Source of the DNA: Rhizobiales bacterium 62-17
GTDB lineage: Bacteria; Pseudomonadota; Alphaproteobacteria; Rhizobiales; Beijerinckiaceae
Assembly (NCBI GenBank): GCA_001898965.1
Contig: MKVW01000001.1
Coordinates: 742,317 to 806,316, forward strand
Reading direction: 5' to 3'
DNA: 64,000 nucleotides
Shown here: piece after piece, positions 18,423 through 26,828 of the stretch
How the letters are laid out: every line of letters begins with the position of its first letter
Position numbering within the stretch: position 1 is the stretch's first letter
The notes under the pieces: model-generated
Databases searched by the model: none
What the model saw: only the letters and a program-made list of their open reading frames with translations
What the model was told of the DNA's origin: nothing
Made by a program: the position numbers and the translations under genes

Positions 18423-18874
18423 CCGTTGCGACGCCGTCCTTTCTCGATCATCTCCAACGCGCCACCCACCGTAGCGACGAGGCCGAGGCGGCCTTGCGCC
18501 AGGAAATGTCGGCGCGCCTGAGAAAAATCGAGGAAGACCGCAAATTCGCTTATCGTCGGTTCAACTTCATGCGTGCGGTTGCCGAGGGCATGCAAAGCGC
18601 CGACAGCGAGGAAATCGCCTTGGCCCGTGCCGTCGGCGTTCTGCGCACCAAGCTCGGCTGGTCAAGCGACAGTGAGGTGCGGCAGGCGATTTGCGAGAAT
18701 TTCGCGCCCGTCGCGCAAGCCATTTTCGCCTGCCGCGATCCGGCGGGGGAGCCGGAAGCGGACGTGATCGCCGCCCTCGATCGGTTCGAAAGCTGGTATC
18801 ATGACAAGCATGGCTCGGCTTTCTGGATATTGTTCGAGCACTATATTCCGGAGACGCCCGTTGTCGACTTCTGA
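18419..18874 (+). CDS. Unknown protein after selB-selC
   Basis: 151 residues from a GTG at 18419 with AGGAG at 18408-18412. Its start overlaps the selB-frame stop (GTGA). I do not recognise the family. The middle is charged and helical, with a likely coiled segment around residues 20-50 (LRQEMSARLRKIEEDRKFAY). The C-terminus FWILFEHYIPETPVVDF is aromatic-rich and looks like a conserved motif. No signal peptide or membrane helix. It is the first of four packed genes after selB-selC, all on the plus strand, so it probably belongs to the formate dehydrogenase/selenium operon. Confidence 0.75.
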   Translation: MTVATPSFLDHLQRATHRSDEAEAALRQEMSARLRKIEEDRKFAYRRFNFMRAVAEGMQSADSEEIALARAVGVLRTKLGWSSDSEVRQAICENFAPVAQAIFACRDPAGEPEADVIAALDRFESWYHDKHGSAFWILFEHYIPETPVVDF

Positions 18875-19250
18875 GACTCCCGTCAGCGACTTCGAAGCCT
18901 GGATCGCCAGTGAATTTGCTGCGACCGGCGAGTTCACGGCGCTGGTCATCCTCGTCGACACGGGCACGGCGAAAGTGACGCCGCTGTGCTCGACCTATTT
19001 CAACGTCATCGGCGATGAGATCACATGGGGCGAGATCGTCGTCATGTTCGCCGGCTCTGGTGCTGATTGGGATGGCGCGGCTTTCTTTCCCACCACCGCA
19101 AGCCAGGGCGGCCCACTGGACAATCCAACCGCGCGCGTCAGGCTGCGTGAACTTGAGGCCCGTGTCGATGACGATCGTCTGGTGCTGAACGAAGGCCATT
19201 TCTTCGACAAATGGGGCCGCCGCATGCGCATCGACGAGGTAACGCAGTGA
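18861..19250 (+). CDS. Unknown protein, second gene of the sel-operon tail
   Basis: 129 residues from TTG 18861, chosen because GGAG lies seven bases upstream and the start overlaps the end of the previous gene by 14 bases. An ATG at 18801 is also in frame but lies deep inside that gene. I do not recognise the family. The sequence is mixed alpha/beta, acidic, with an aromatic stretch (ITWGEIVVMFAGSGADWDGAAFF) and no cysteine clusters except one Cys. No signal peptide. The overlaps on both sides of this set suggest a complex with the products of the neighbouring genes. Confidence 0.7.
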   Translation: MSTSETPVSDFEAWIASEFAATGEFTALVILVDTGTAKVTPLCSTYFNVIGDEITWGEIVVMFAGSGADWDGAAFFPTTASQGGPLDNPTARVRLRELEARVDDDRLVLNEGHFFDKWGRRMRIDEVTQ

Positions 19251-19266
19251 TCGGACATGTCCTGCC

Positions 19267-19644
19267 ATGAGCACGCGGCTGCTGGTCGTTCTTCTCAACA
19301 CCGATCCGCGCAATGCCGAGGAGTTGGGCGCGCCCTTCTATCATGCGGCGGTCGCGGCAGCGATGGACTACCAGGTCGATATCGTCTGCACGGCGGCTGC
19401 CGGCAAGCTGATGATCAAGGGCGTTGCCGAAAAGATTCACATCAAGCCCGGTCATCCTAAAACCGTCTATGACTGGATCAAGGAGGCGCATGACCACGGC
19501 GCCAAGCTTTGGGCTTGCCCGGCCAATCTCGATCTCTTCGACATTGACGAGAGCGACCTCATTCCCGAATGCAGCGGCTTGATGGGCGCCGCTGCCATGA
19601 TCCAGGATGTGATGGACGGCTCCTGCCGCGTTCTCACCTATTGA
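19267..19644 (+). CDS. DsrE-family sulfur-carrier-like protein
   Basis: 125 residues, the usual size of DsrE/YchN-fold proteins. It begins with the beta strand TRLLVVLLNTDP, has VDIVCTAAAG, and carries Cys84 in KLWACPANLDLF and Cys102 in PECSGLMGAA, the region where active DsrE proteins bind persulfide. Proteins of this fold carry sulfur between TusA-type and other partners. Its place 16 bases after the unknown protein and just before a GcvH-like gene, in a selenium operon, suggests a sulfur or selenium relay; this is inference. Confidence 0.8.
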   Translation: MSTRLLVVLLNTDPRNAEELGAPFYHAAVAAAMDYQVDIVCTAAAGKLMIKGVAEKIHIKPGHPKTVYDWIKEAHDHGAKLWACPANLDLFDIDESDLIPECSGLMGAAAMIQDVMDGSCRVLTY

Positions 19645-19652
19645 GGCGGGCG

Positions 19653-20093
19653 ATGGTCATCATCCAGGACTGCGATTTTCCCGAACATCTCCACTACGAC
19701 GTCGAAAACCAGATCTGGTACGAGCCGCTGGCTGACGGAACTGTGCGCACTGGCTTCACCCGCTGGGCGGCCAATCTCATGGGTGATGTGCTGGTCTTTA
19801 CGCCCAAGCGCATCGGCCGGGATTTCGAGAGGGACAAGTCTTTCGCCGTGGTCGAGGGCGGCAAATGGGTCGGCTCGGCCCGGGCTGCCTTCGAGGGGGC
19901 CGTCATCGCCCACAACGAACGGCTTGAGAAAAAGCCGGAACTTTTGAACCAGGACGCCTATGGCGAGGGCTGGATGCTGATCGTCCGGCCCGCCCACGCG
20001 GACTGGCAGGCCGGGCTCGTCACCGGGCCTGCCATCGCCCCCACCTTCCAAGCCTGGTTCGATACCGGGTCCTATAAGGATCGCACGGCGTAG
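19653..20093 (+). CDS. GcvH-like (lipoyl-domain) protein
   Basis: 146 residues from ATG 19653. The segments HLHYDVENQIWYEPLADGTV, GFTRWAANLMGDVLVFTP, KSFAVVEGGKWVGS and ELLNQDAYGEGWMLIV follow the glycine-cleavage H protein fold. Lys71 in VVEGGKWVG lies where the lipoylated lysine of GcvH stands (ESVKA), though the flanking residues differ. No other glycine-cleavage gene is in the window. GcvH-like lipoate-binding proteins are known in sulfur-oxidation systems with DsrE and TusA partners, so this may be a lipoyl carrier. It ends the operon before a hairpin at 20134-20155. Confidence 0.8.
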   Translation: MVIIQDCDFPEHLHYDVENQIWYEPLADGTVRTGFTRWAANLMGDVLVFTPKRIGRDFERDKSFAVVEGGKWVGSARAAFEGAVIAHNERLEKKPELLNQDAYGEGWMLIVRPAHADWQAGLVTGPAIAPTFQAWFDTGSYKDRTA

Positions 20094-20133
20094 AGCCCGC
20101 AGCCCAATTGGCGTAGAATTGATCGTCGGCCGG

Positions 20134-20155
20134 CCGCCTGTGCCTGGACAGGCGG
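20134..20155 (+). terminator. Hairpin after the sel-operon tail
   Basis: CCGCCTGT / ACAGGCGG, eight perfect pairs around GCCTGG, 41 bases after the GcvH-like stop. No T-run follows, so termination is only likely, and an operator for the LuxR gene is an alternative. Confidence 0.45.
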
Positions 20156-20200
20156 GACCGTTTGGTTTCTGGGTGGGGAAGAACCCGAGGGAGGGGATTG

Positions 20201-20995
20201 ATGCGGGTGCATGACCTTGGACATTCTGGCGCCGGCCGTCACGGTCTGCGGGCCATGGCCGCCATGGTCGCCCAAATTGGTCAGCCGGACTTTGGCGGCG
20301 CCTTGTTCAGCCTGTCCCATGACCTGCTGGCGGTGGATCATGTGACCGCCTTCTGCGCGGCGCCGGAAGGCATCATCCGCACCGTGGTGGCCGAGAACAA
20401 AGGACCGCGCCCGGTCGCGCGCGCGGTGGCCGAACGCTATGTACGGACCCATTGGATGAGCGATCCGGTGATGCGATTGCTTGCCGAAGCGCCACGGGAG
20501 CGGCGATCCGTCTCGACGAACCTCATCGTCGATATCAATGCCAGGGACGTCGACGATCGAGCCTATCGCAACGAATGCTATGGCGCCGTCAATCTCAACC
20601 ATCGCCTATCAATCGTCGAGACCCGCGACGACCATGTGATGCGATTGAATTTCTATCGTCGCTGCGGCCATGACTTCCGCGACGAGGATATCGATTGCCT
20701 GGCGGAGATGGCCGACCTGCTGTTGGCGCTCGTCTGGCGCCACGACTATGAGAGCCGCCCAAAGCCCGTCCAAGACCTTGAATGGCAGTTCAGCGAACGG
20801 TTGGCCGCCTTGGCGCCGGCTTTGACGGCGCGCGAGCGACAGGTTTGCGCCCTGGTCGCCCTTGGCCTGACGTCCGAAGGCATCAGCCTGCGTCTCAACA
20901 TCGGGCTCAACACGGTCCTGACCTATCGCAAACGTGCCTATGCCCGTTTGGGGATCAGTTCGCAGAACGAGCTGATGCGGCGCCTCATGTCATGA
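20201..20995 (+). CDS. LuxR-family transcriptional regulator
   Basis: 264 residues from ATG 20201 with GAGGGAGGGG upstream; a TTG at 20162 is less likely. The C-terminal 60 residues are a LuxR helix-turn-helix: LTARERQVCALVALGLTSEGI and LNIGLNTVLTYRKRAYARLGI. The N-terminal 190 residues contain no recognised acyl-homoserine-lactone domain; they may be a GAF- or PAS-like sensor. A good terminator follows, so it is likely transcribed alone. Its target could be the preceding selenium operon or the following dehydrogenase gene; neither is shown. Confidence 0.88.
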   Translation: MRVHDLGHSGAGRHGLRAMAAMVAQIGQPDFGGALFSLSHDLLAVDHVTAFCAAPEGIIRTVVAENKGPRPVARAVAERYVRTHWMSDPVMRLLAEAPRERRSVSTNLIVDINARDVDDRAYRNECYGAVNLNHRLSIVETRDDHVMRLNFYRRCGHDFRDEDIDCLAEMADLLLALVWRHDYESRPKPVQDLEWQFSERLAALAPALTARERQVCALVALGLTSEGISLRLNIGLNTVLTYRKRAYARLGISSQNELMRRLMS

Positions 20996-21031
20996 GGCTC
21001 TGTCACCAGATCGTGTGACAGAGCCCCTTTT
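20996..21031 (+). terminator. Rho-independent terminator of the LuxR gene
   Basis: GGCTCTGTCAC and GTGACAGAGCC form eleven perfect pairs around an eight-base loop, followed by CCTTTT. It starts at the base after the LuxR stop codon. Confidence 0.85.
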
Positions 21032-21086
21032 CCGATCCTGTTACCGTCTGTTCATGCTTCATGAAGGCAGATGGAAGGAATATCGA

Positions 21087-21860
21087 GTGACAGAGAGTCG
21101 TGCAGCGGGGCGGGGAGAATATGATCTTCGCGGCCGCATCGCGGTGGTAACCGGGGGCAGCAATGGCATTGGCGCCTCGACGGTTCGCCGTTTGGCCCGC
21201 GCCGGTGCGACCGTTGTCGTCGGCTATAATTCCGGCCGCGAACGCGCTGAGGAGATCATCGCGGGTCTCGGGGGCGGCCAACACATCGCGCTTCGCATTC
21301 CCATGGAGGACAGCGCCGCAATCGTGGCCGCCGCGGCGACGGTGCAACAGACTTTCGGCAAGGTACACGTGCTGGTGAATTCCGCCGGCGTCACCCGCGC
21401 GGTGCCACATGCCGATCTCGACGGGCTCGACGACGCGACCTTCGATCGTATCCTGATGACCAATGTGCGCGGACCGTTCGCCACCATCCGGGCTTTCGCG
21501 TCGCTGCTGCGCGGCAGCGGCGATGGCATCGTCATCAACATCTCGTCGATTTCCGGCTTCACCGGCCTCGGCAGTTCGATCGCTTATTGCGCTTCGAAGG
21601 CGGCGCTCGACACGATGGGTCTGTCCCTGGCGCGTGTTCTGGCGCCGGAAGTGCGCGTGATCACGATCGCGCCCGCGGCGGTCGCCACCGATTTCGTGCC
21701 GGGGCGCGGGCGCGAAGGCGTCGAAAAGCAGGCTGCTTCGACACCGCTCAAACAAGTCGCCGAGCCGGATGACGTCGCTTTGGCGATCATATCCGCCGTG
21801 ACGCATCTGCGCCTGACCACGGGCAGCTCGATCGTCGTCGACAGCGGCCGGCATCTTTGA
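21087..21860 (+). CDS. Short-chain dehydrogenase/reductase (SDR)
   Basis: 257 residues from a GTG at 21087 with GGAAGGAA seven bases upstream; an earlier in-frame ATG at 21054 lacks such a site. The NAD(P)-binding motif is VVTGGSNGIGAS, the NSAG element follows (LVNSAGV), the serine is in NISSISG, and the catalytic Tyr and Lys are in AYCASKAAL. Near the C-terminus TTGSSIVVDSGRHL is the usual SDR ending. Substrate unknown. It lies 26 bases before a Bug receptor gene, so it may act on the acid that the receptor binds. Confidence 0.9.
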   Translation: MTESRAAGRGEYDLRGRIAVVTGGSNGIGASTVRRLARAGATVVVGYNSGRERAEEIIAGLGGGQHIALRIPMEDSAAIVAAAATVQQTFGKVHVLVNSAGVTRAVPHADLDGLDDATFDRILMTNVRGPFATIRAFASLLRGSGDGIVINISSISGFTGLGSSIAYCASKAALDTMGLSLARVLAPEVRVITIAPAAVATDFVPGRGREGVEKQAASTPLKQVAEPDDVALAIISAVTHLRLTTGSSIVVDSGRHL

Positions 21861-21886
21861 ATCTGGAAATTGGGAGGGAGTTTTCC

Positions 21887-22852
21887 ATGCCTACGCGCCG
21901 TTCCGTCGTCGCGGGTCTCCTCGCGTCCGCCACATGCAGCCAACCGCTTTGGGCGCAGGACTGGCCGCGCAAGCCGATCGTGCTGGTGCATGGATTTGGC
22001 GCCGGCGGCAACGCCGATTCCATCGCCCGCGTGATGGCGGGCGAACTGTCAACCGCGCTTGGCCAGCAGGTGGTCGTCGAAGCCAAGGCCGGTGCTGGCG
22101 GCAATATCGCCTCGGAGAACGTCGCGCGTTCGGAGCCGGACGGCTACCGCATCATCATGTTGACTGGCGGCCATGCGGTCTCGGCGGCGCTCTACAAAAA
22201 CCTGCGCTTCAACCCAGTCGACGATTTTGCGTTCGTCTCCCTCGTCGCGACCTTTCCCTTCGTCATCGCCACCTATTTGCAGAGCCCGATCAAATCCATC
22301 GGCGATCTCATCGCGGCAGCCAAGAAGGAACCGGGCAAATTCACCTTTTCCTCGGTCGGTGTCGGCTCGACGCAGCACCTGACCGGCGAATTGTTCGCCG
22401 AAATGGCTGGGATCAAACTCACCCATGTGCCGTATCGCGGCGGCATGGAGCCGTTGTCCGATCTGATGGGCGGCCGCATCGATCTGATGGTCGATAGCAT
22501 CACGGTCACCGGCGAAGCCATCCGCTCGGGAACCATCCGCGGATTGGGCGTCACCAGCCGCGAGCCATGGCCGGGATTGACGCAGGTCACGCCGATCGCC
22601 GCGACGCTACCGGGATTTGAAGTGCGCTCGTGGAACGGCATCGCCGCGCCGGCCGGCACACCGCCCGATGTGGTGGCGCGCCTCAATGGTGCGATCGCCA
22701 AAGCTTTGCAGGTTCCAAAGGTCCGTGAGCAGTTGGGCTTTCTCGGTGTCCAGCCGGAAGCCACGACGCCGGAGGCCATGCGCAGCTTCATTGCGTCGGA
22801 AATCACGCGCTGGAAGGGCGTCGTCGACAAAGCGGGCATTCAGAGAATTTGA
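21887..22852 (+). CDS. Tripartite tricarboxylate transporter receptor (Bug/TctC family)
   Basis: 321 residues from ATG 21887 with GGGAGGGAG upstream. The N-terminus MPTRRSVVAGLLASATCSQPLWAQ is an export signal. The mature part has the family features KPIVLVHGFGAGGNADSIAR, GAGGNIASENVARSEPDGY and THVPYRGGMEPLSDLMGGRID. These periplasmic proteins bind carboxylic acids for TctAB-type transporters or as sensors. No TctA or TctB gene is in the window. It forms a likely pair with the SDR gene and converges with the LysR gene. Confidence 0.92.
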   Translation: MPTRRSVVAGLLASATCSQPLWAQDWPRKPIVLVHGFGAGGNADSIARVMAGELSTALGQQVVVEAKAGAGGNIASENVARSEPDGYRIIMLTGGHAVSAALYKNLRFNPVDDFAFVSLVATFPFVIATYLQSPIKSIGDLIAAAKKEPGKFTFSSVGVGSTQHLTGELFAEMAGIKLTHVPYRGGMEPLSDLMGGRIDLMVDSITVTGEAIRSGTIRGLGVTSREPWPGLTQVTPIAATLPGFEVRSWNGIAAPAGTPPDVVARLNGAIAKALQVPKVREQLGFLGVQPEATTPEAMRSFIASEITRWKGVVDKAGIQRI

Positions 22853-22856
22853 ATTC

Positions 22857-23765
22857 CTAACGCTTGCTCTTGCCTCTTGCTTCAACGATCGCGTTGATGA
22901 ACACGCGCACCAAGGGTTGCAGCGCCGACTTGCGGCTGATCGCGCCAAGCGGTCGGCGCAGGCGATCCGAATGGATGGGCAAGCGTGCCAATCCAGAGAT
23001 CGCGTTTGACGAAATCGTCAGAGCGGAAAGGGGCGTGAGGAAATCGGTCATTCGGGCGATTTCGATCGAGGCTTCCGTCGAGAGCGTTTCCAGCGCGACG
23101 CGCACCTGTTCCACACCCATTTCCTCCAGCGCACTGTCGGTTTGAAAGCGGAAGAGATTGCCGCGTGGCGGCATGATCCAGCGCATCTTGTTCAGCTCGG
23201 CCGCGCCGATCGTTTTGCGTTTAAGAAGGGGATGACCGGCGCGGCAAAAGAAGCCGATTTCATCGTCGAACAGCGTTTCGTAGATCAGATCGTCGCTGCG
23301 CTCGAACAGTCCGATCGGCCCGACAATCAGATCGATGTCGCCTTTGCGCAGTGTGTCGTTCAGCTCGCCAACGAGCCCCATCGACAGCGCGATGGAGACG
23401 CTTTCATTGGTCGTAAGAAAGTCACGGATGATGGGGGCCAGGAAGACGCCGGCGACGAGCGGCGTCGCGCCGATGCGCAGCCGTCCGGCCTGGCCACGGC
23501 TGAAACTTTGCGAAATGTCGCGTGCCCGCAGGGTGGCGGAGCGGATGGATTGGCCGATCGCCGCCAGCTCCAAGCCGACTGTGGTGGGAACGGCCCGGCG
23601 GGTTGTCCGATCGAACAAAGCGCTGCCGACCCGCTTCTCGAGGATCTGGATCGTGCGCGTCAGCGCTGGCTGGGTGACGCCCAGCGCATCGGCCGCCGCC
23701 TGGAAGGTGCCCAGCTCTACAATGGTCGCCAACTGAACCAGATGGCGTGGATCGAGAATCATCAC
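22857..23765 (-). CDS. LysR-family transcriptional regulator
   Basis: 302 residues. The N-terminal winged helix covers residues 5-65 (LVQLATIVELGTFQAAADALG, VTQPALTRTIQILEKRVGSALF), followed by a substrate-binding regulatory domain. It is divergent from the Bug receptor at 23862, with a seven-base inverted repeat at 23773-23792 in the spacer. It most likely controls the receptor and sulfatase genes, and itself. The inducer is unknown. Confidence 0.93.
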   Translation of the reverse strand: MMILDPRHLVQLATIVELGTFQAAADALGVTQPALTRTIQILEKRVGSALFDRTTRRAVPTTVGLELAAIGQSIRSATLRARDISQSFSRGQAGRLRIGATPLVAGVFLAPIIRDFLTTNESVSIALSMGLVGELNDTLRKGDIDLIVGPIGLFERSDDLIYETLFDDEIGFFCRAGHPLLKRKTIGAAELNKMRWIMPPRGNLFRFQTDSALEEMGVEQVRVALETLSTEASIEIARMTDFLTPLSALTISSNAISGLARLPIHSDRLRRPLGAISRKSALQPLVRVFINAIVEARGKSKR

Positions 23766-23772
23766 TTTTCCT

Positions 23773-23792
23773 GATGATTGATTCTAATCATC
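23773..23792. promoter_or_regulatory. Candidate LysR operator (divergent spacer)
   Basis: GATGATT and AATCATC pair as a perfect dyad around GATTCT, beginning eight bases before the LysR start codon and upstream of the Bug receptor gene. The position fits an autoregulatory site. Confidence 0.45.
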
Positions 23793-23861
23793 TGATTTTT
23801 TCGACCCTCTGCCGGTCTGTAAAGATGTCCTTCAAAGAGGAATAGATTGGCAGGGGGTATC

Positions 23862-24848
23862 ATGCGGCTGCGCTTTCATGCCTTCGTCTTAACCGTCGCT
23901 CTGTCCTGGGGAGGCGCGGCCTCCGTCTCGGCGGCATACGCGCTGGATTATCCCACGCGGCCAATCCGATTGATCGTGCCCTATGTCGCCGGTGGCCCCC
24001 TCGATGTCCTTGGTCGTTTGCTTGCCAATGGCATGAGTGGCGATCTGAACGGCACGGTGGTCGTCGAGAATATCGCCGGGGCTGGTGGGCGGGTCGGCAC
24101 AGCCGCGGTCGCGAAAGCCGAGCCCGATGGCTATACGATCGGTATCGGTGTCGTGGCCTCCCTCGCCATCGGGCCGCAGTTGGTGCACACGGCGCCCTAT
24201 GATCCGATTAAATCCTTCACCCATATTGGCCTGGTGACGTCAGGCACGCTGACCGTCACCGTCAACAAATCCGTGCCTGCGAAAACGTTGGGCGAATTCG
24301 TCGCTCTGGCGAAGGCGCGCCCGGATGAAATCTCTTACGGCTCTGTCGGTGTCGGATCGCTGCCGCACATGGCGGCCGAACTGTTTCAACGGGCGACGGG
24401 CACAAAACTGCGCCACGTGCCTTATCGGGGCGGCGCGGCCTCGATGGTGGATATGCTTGCGGGCCGCATCGATGCGACCTTTGAAATGCCCAATGTGACG
24501 GCGGTCTATCATAGGGAAGGGAGCCTGCGCGTTCTTGCCACCATGGATAAGGTGCGCAGCCCCGCGCTGCCCGATGTGCCGACGACGGCGGAAGCTGGCT
24601 TCAAAGGCCTCGAAATGGATTTCTGGGCCGGCGTCATTGGGCCCGCGAACATGCCGCCCGAGATCGCCAACAGGCTCGCCGCATCGATCCGGCATGTCAT
24701 CGACCAGCCGGGCTTTGGCGACAGTCTGACCGCGCAGGGCTTGCGCGTGCATTTTCTGCCTTCGGGCGAATTTGTCCAACTGATCCGCGATGAAACGGCG
24801 CGCTGGGGCGAAGTGATCGCCGGTGCCGGCATCAAGCTATCGGAGTAA
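23862..24848 (+). CDS. Tripartite tricarboxylate transporter receptor (Bug/TctC family)
   Basis: 328 residues from ATG 23862 with GGCAGGGGG upstream; a TTG at 23847 is an alternative. An N-terminal signal (about residues 1-28, ending VSAAYA) is followed by YPTRPIRLIVPYVAGGPLDVLGR, GAGGRVGTAAVAKAEPDGY and LRHVPYRGGAASMVDMLAGRID, all family hallmarks. It is the first gene of a pair with the sulfatase, whose start lies two bases after this stop, and is divergent from the LysR gene. It may bind the acid released from, or attached to, the sulfatase substrate. Confidence 0.92.
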   Translation: MRLRFHAFVLTVALSWGGAASVSAAYALDYPTRPIRLIVPYVAGGPLDVLGRLLANGMSGDLNGTVVVENIAGAGGRVGTAAVAKAEPDGYTIGIGVVASLAIGPQLVHTAPYDPIKSFTHIGLVTSGTLTVTVNKSVPAKTLGEFVALAKARPDEISYGSVGVGSLPHMAAELFQRATGTKLRHVPYRGGAASMVDMLAGRIDATFEMPNVTAVYHREGSLRVLATMDKVRSPALPDVPTTAEAGFKGLEMDFWAGVIGPANMPPEIANRLAASIRHVIDQPGFGDSLTAQGLRVHFLPSGEFVQLIRDETARWGEVIAGAGIKLSE

Positions 24849-24849
24849 A

Positions 24850-26430
24850 ATGATGGGAGCGAAGCGTCGGCCGAATTTCCTGCTGATCATGACCGATCAG
24901 CACCGGGCCGATCATTTGGGCTGCTATGGCAATCCGATTGTCCGCACGCCGGCGATTGATGGCTTGAGCCGGCAGGGCCTCAGGTTTGACAATTTCTTTG
25001 TCGCCAATCCGATCTGCATGCCGAACCGGGCGTCGATCATGACGGGGCGGATGCCGTCGCTCACCGGCGTGCGCCATAACGGCATTGCTTTATCCCGCAA
25101 TCACGCCAATTTCGTCGAACTGCTGCGCGATAGTGGTTATGCCACCGCATTGATCGGCAAATCGCATCTGCAATCCTTCACCGGCGAGCCGGCCGTCAAT
25201 CGCTTCAAGGCCGAGCCCGGCCTGGCAACGCCGCCCGAGCCGCTCCGCGACGCGCACAAGGATCACCGTACCGGCGCGGCCTATGAATATGAAAACATCA
25301 TGCAGTGGCCGGTCACCGCGCAATCGCGGCATAAGGAGGATAGTTTCTACGGCTTCGATCATTTCGAACTCGTCGCCGACCATGGCGATCGTGCCTGCGG
25401 CGACTATCGCCTCTGGGCGCTGGCGCGCGAGCCCAATTTCGACAAACTGGTCGGACCTGGCAATGCTCTACCGGATCAGCGCATCAAGGCGCCGCAAGCT
25501 TGGCGCACCGCCGTGCCGGAAGAGCTTTATTCGACCCGCTTCATCGAAGAACGCACCGTCGCGGCGCTTGAGCAGTGCGCGCTTGAGCCATCCAAACCCT
25601 TCTTCATCCAGATGTCGTTCCCCGATCCGCATCATCCATTCACGCCGCCCGGCAAATATTGGGACATGTACGATCCCGCCGACATTCCTCTGCCGGCCTC
25701 ATTCGACAATGGCGATCTGCCGCCGATTGTGCGGATGCGCGAGGCTCTGGCGAAAGGCAGCGATCCGCGCAACAAGCAAAGCCCGTTCGCCGTGACGGCC
25801 AGCGAAACCCGCGACATCATCGCCTTGACCTATGGTTCGATCTCGATGATCGACGATGCCATCGCGCGGGTGCGGGCCAAACTGGCCGAGCTGGAACTGG
25901 ATCAGGACACGATTGTCATTTTCACGTCCGACCATGGCGACTTCATGGGCGACCATGGCATCATGCTGAAACTGCTGTTGCACTATCGGGGCTTGATCCG
26001 CGTGCCCTTCATCTGGAGCGAACCGGGTCGCAACGCCGACATACGTCCCGATCTCGCCCAGTCGATCGATATCGCGCCGACCATTCTGCGGCGTGCCGGC
26101 ATCCAGCCCTACAACGGCATCCAAGGACGCAATCTCCTTGAGGAGGCGGAACCGAGCTCCCTGGTGATCGAAGAGGACAGCCAGCGGCCGATGACGGGCT
26201 TTGACAGGCCGCAGCGCGTGCGCACTTTGGTGACGAGAAAGTGGCGCATGAGCGTGCGCGATGGCGAGGATTGGGGCGAGCTTTACGATCTCGAAAACGA
26301 CCCCCAGGAGGTCGCCAATCTCTGGAACAGCCCGACGACTTTGGCGCGCAAGGCCGAACTTTTCGAAGAATTGGCGCGACGCCTGATCCAATTGCAGGAC
26401 CGTTCGCCTCTCCCGGCCTATCTCGCCTGA
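24850..26430 (+). CDS. Sulfatase (type I, formylglycine-dependent)
   Basis: 526 residues, starting at one of two adjacent ATG codons at 24850. The N-terminal metal site is in FLLIMTDQHRADH, with Asp16. The modification motif is CMPNRASIMTGR at residues 56-67: Cys56 would become formylglycine and Arg60 is the conserved arginine (C-x-P-x-R). Other ligands appear in IFTSDHGDFMGDHG. It hydrolyses sulfate or phosphonate esters. No signal peptide is visible, so it is probably cytoplasmic. It is coupled to the Bug receptor upstream. Choline sulfatase and phosphonate monoester hydrolase are close relatives and cannot be told apart here. Confidence 0.9.
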   Translation: MMGAKRRPNFLLIMTDQHRADHLGCYGNPIVRTPAIDGLSRQGLRFDNFFVANPICMPNRASIMTGRMPSLTGVRHNGIALSRNHANFVELLRDSGYATALIGKSHLQSFTGEPAVNRFKAEPGLATPPEPLRDAHKDHRTGAAYEYENIMQWPVTAQSRHKEDSFYGFDHFELVADHGDRACGDYRLWALAREPNFDKLVGPGNALPDQRIKAPQAWRTAVPEELYSTRFIEERTVAALEQCALEPSKPFFIQMSFPDPHHPFTPPGKYWDMYDPADIPLPASFDNGDLPPIVRMREALAKGSDPRNKQSPFAVTASETRDIIALTYGSISMIDDAIARVRAKLAELELDQDTIVIFTSDHGDFMGDHGIMLKLLLHYRGLIRVPFIWSEPGRNADIRPDLAQSIDIAPTILRRAGIQPYNGIQGRNLLEEAEPSSLVIEEDSQRPMTGFDRPQRVRTLVTRKWRMSVRDGEDWGELYDLENDPQEVANLWNSPTTLARKAELFEELARRLIQLQDRSPLPAYLA

Positions 26431-26828
26431 TAACCAGATAGGGGAACCGCGCTAAATGGTTCCCCACCATTCATGAATAGCGCGCATAAGCGCATGCGGA
26501 TTTAAGCCCCTAATGGAGGGCGTGATCGCGCATTATTTTCCTTCAGCTAGCCGCCCGTGATCCCCAACCGCGTGCCCACAGGTTCGTGGATCAGTTTCTC
26601 TTGACCGTTCACAGCGGTCAGGCAGGCCGGCCAAAGCGGAGAATTCAATGCTGAAACTGTCGGCATCGCCTGTTCAGGCGTTGCGATAACGGCTGCCATT
26701 TGGTGCCGCCGCGAAGCGTTCACGATTTCGTGTAGCGCGGCGCGGCGGCGGCCACTGCGAAGTTATCCCATCATTCCAAAGACAACTCCCAAGAAAATCC
26801 CGAATTAGCCCCTGAAATGGAGTTCGAC
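26431..26828. other. Intergenic region before the paoABC-like operon
   Basis: About 400 bases without a convincing gene. The only clear structure is a hairpin at 26441-26465. The rest contains no recognised promoter or RNA. Confidence 0.6.
26441..26465 (+). terminator. Hairpin after the sulfatase gene
   Basis: GGGGAACC / GGTTCCCC, eight perfect pairs around a nine-base loop, 10 bases after the sulfatase stop. No T-run follows. Confidence 0.55.

Noticed and set aside
19653-20093. True glycine-cleavage H protein (gcvH)
   Set aside because: No gcvT or gcvP gene is near, the residues around the lysine differ from the normal ESVKA motif, and the gene is in a selenium operon, so it was called GcvH-like only.
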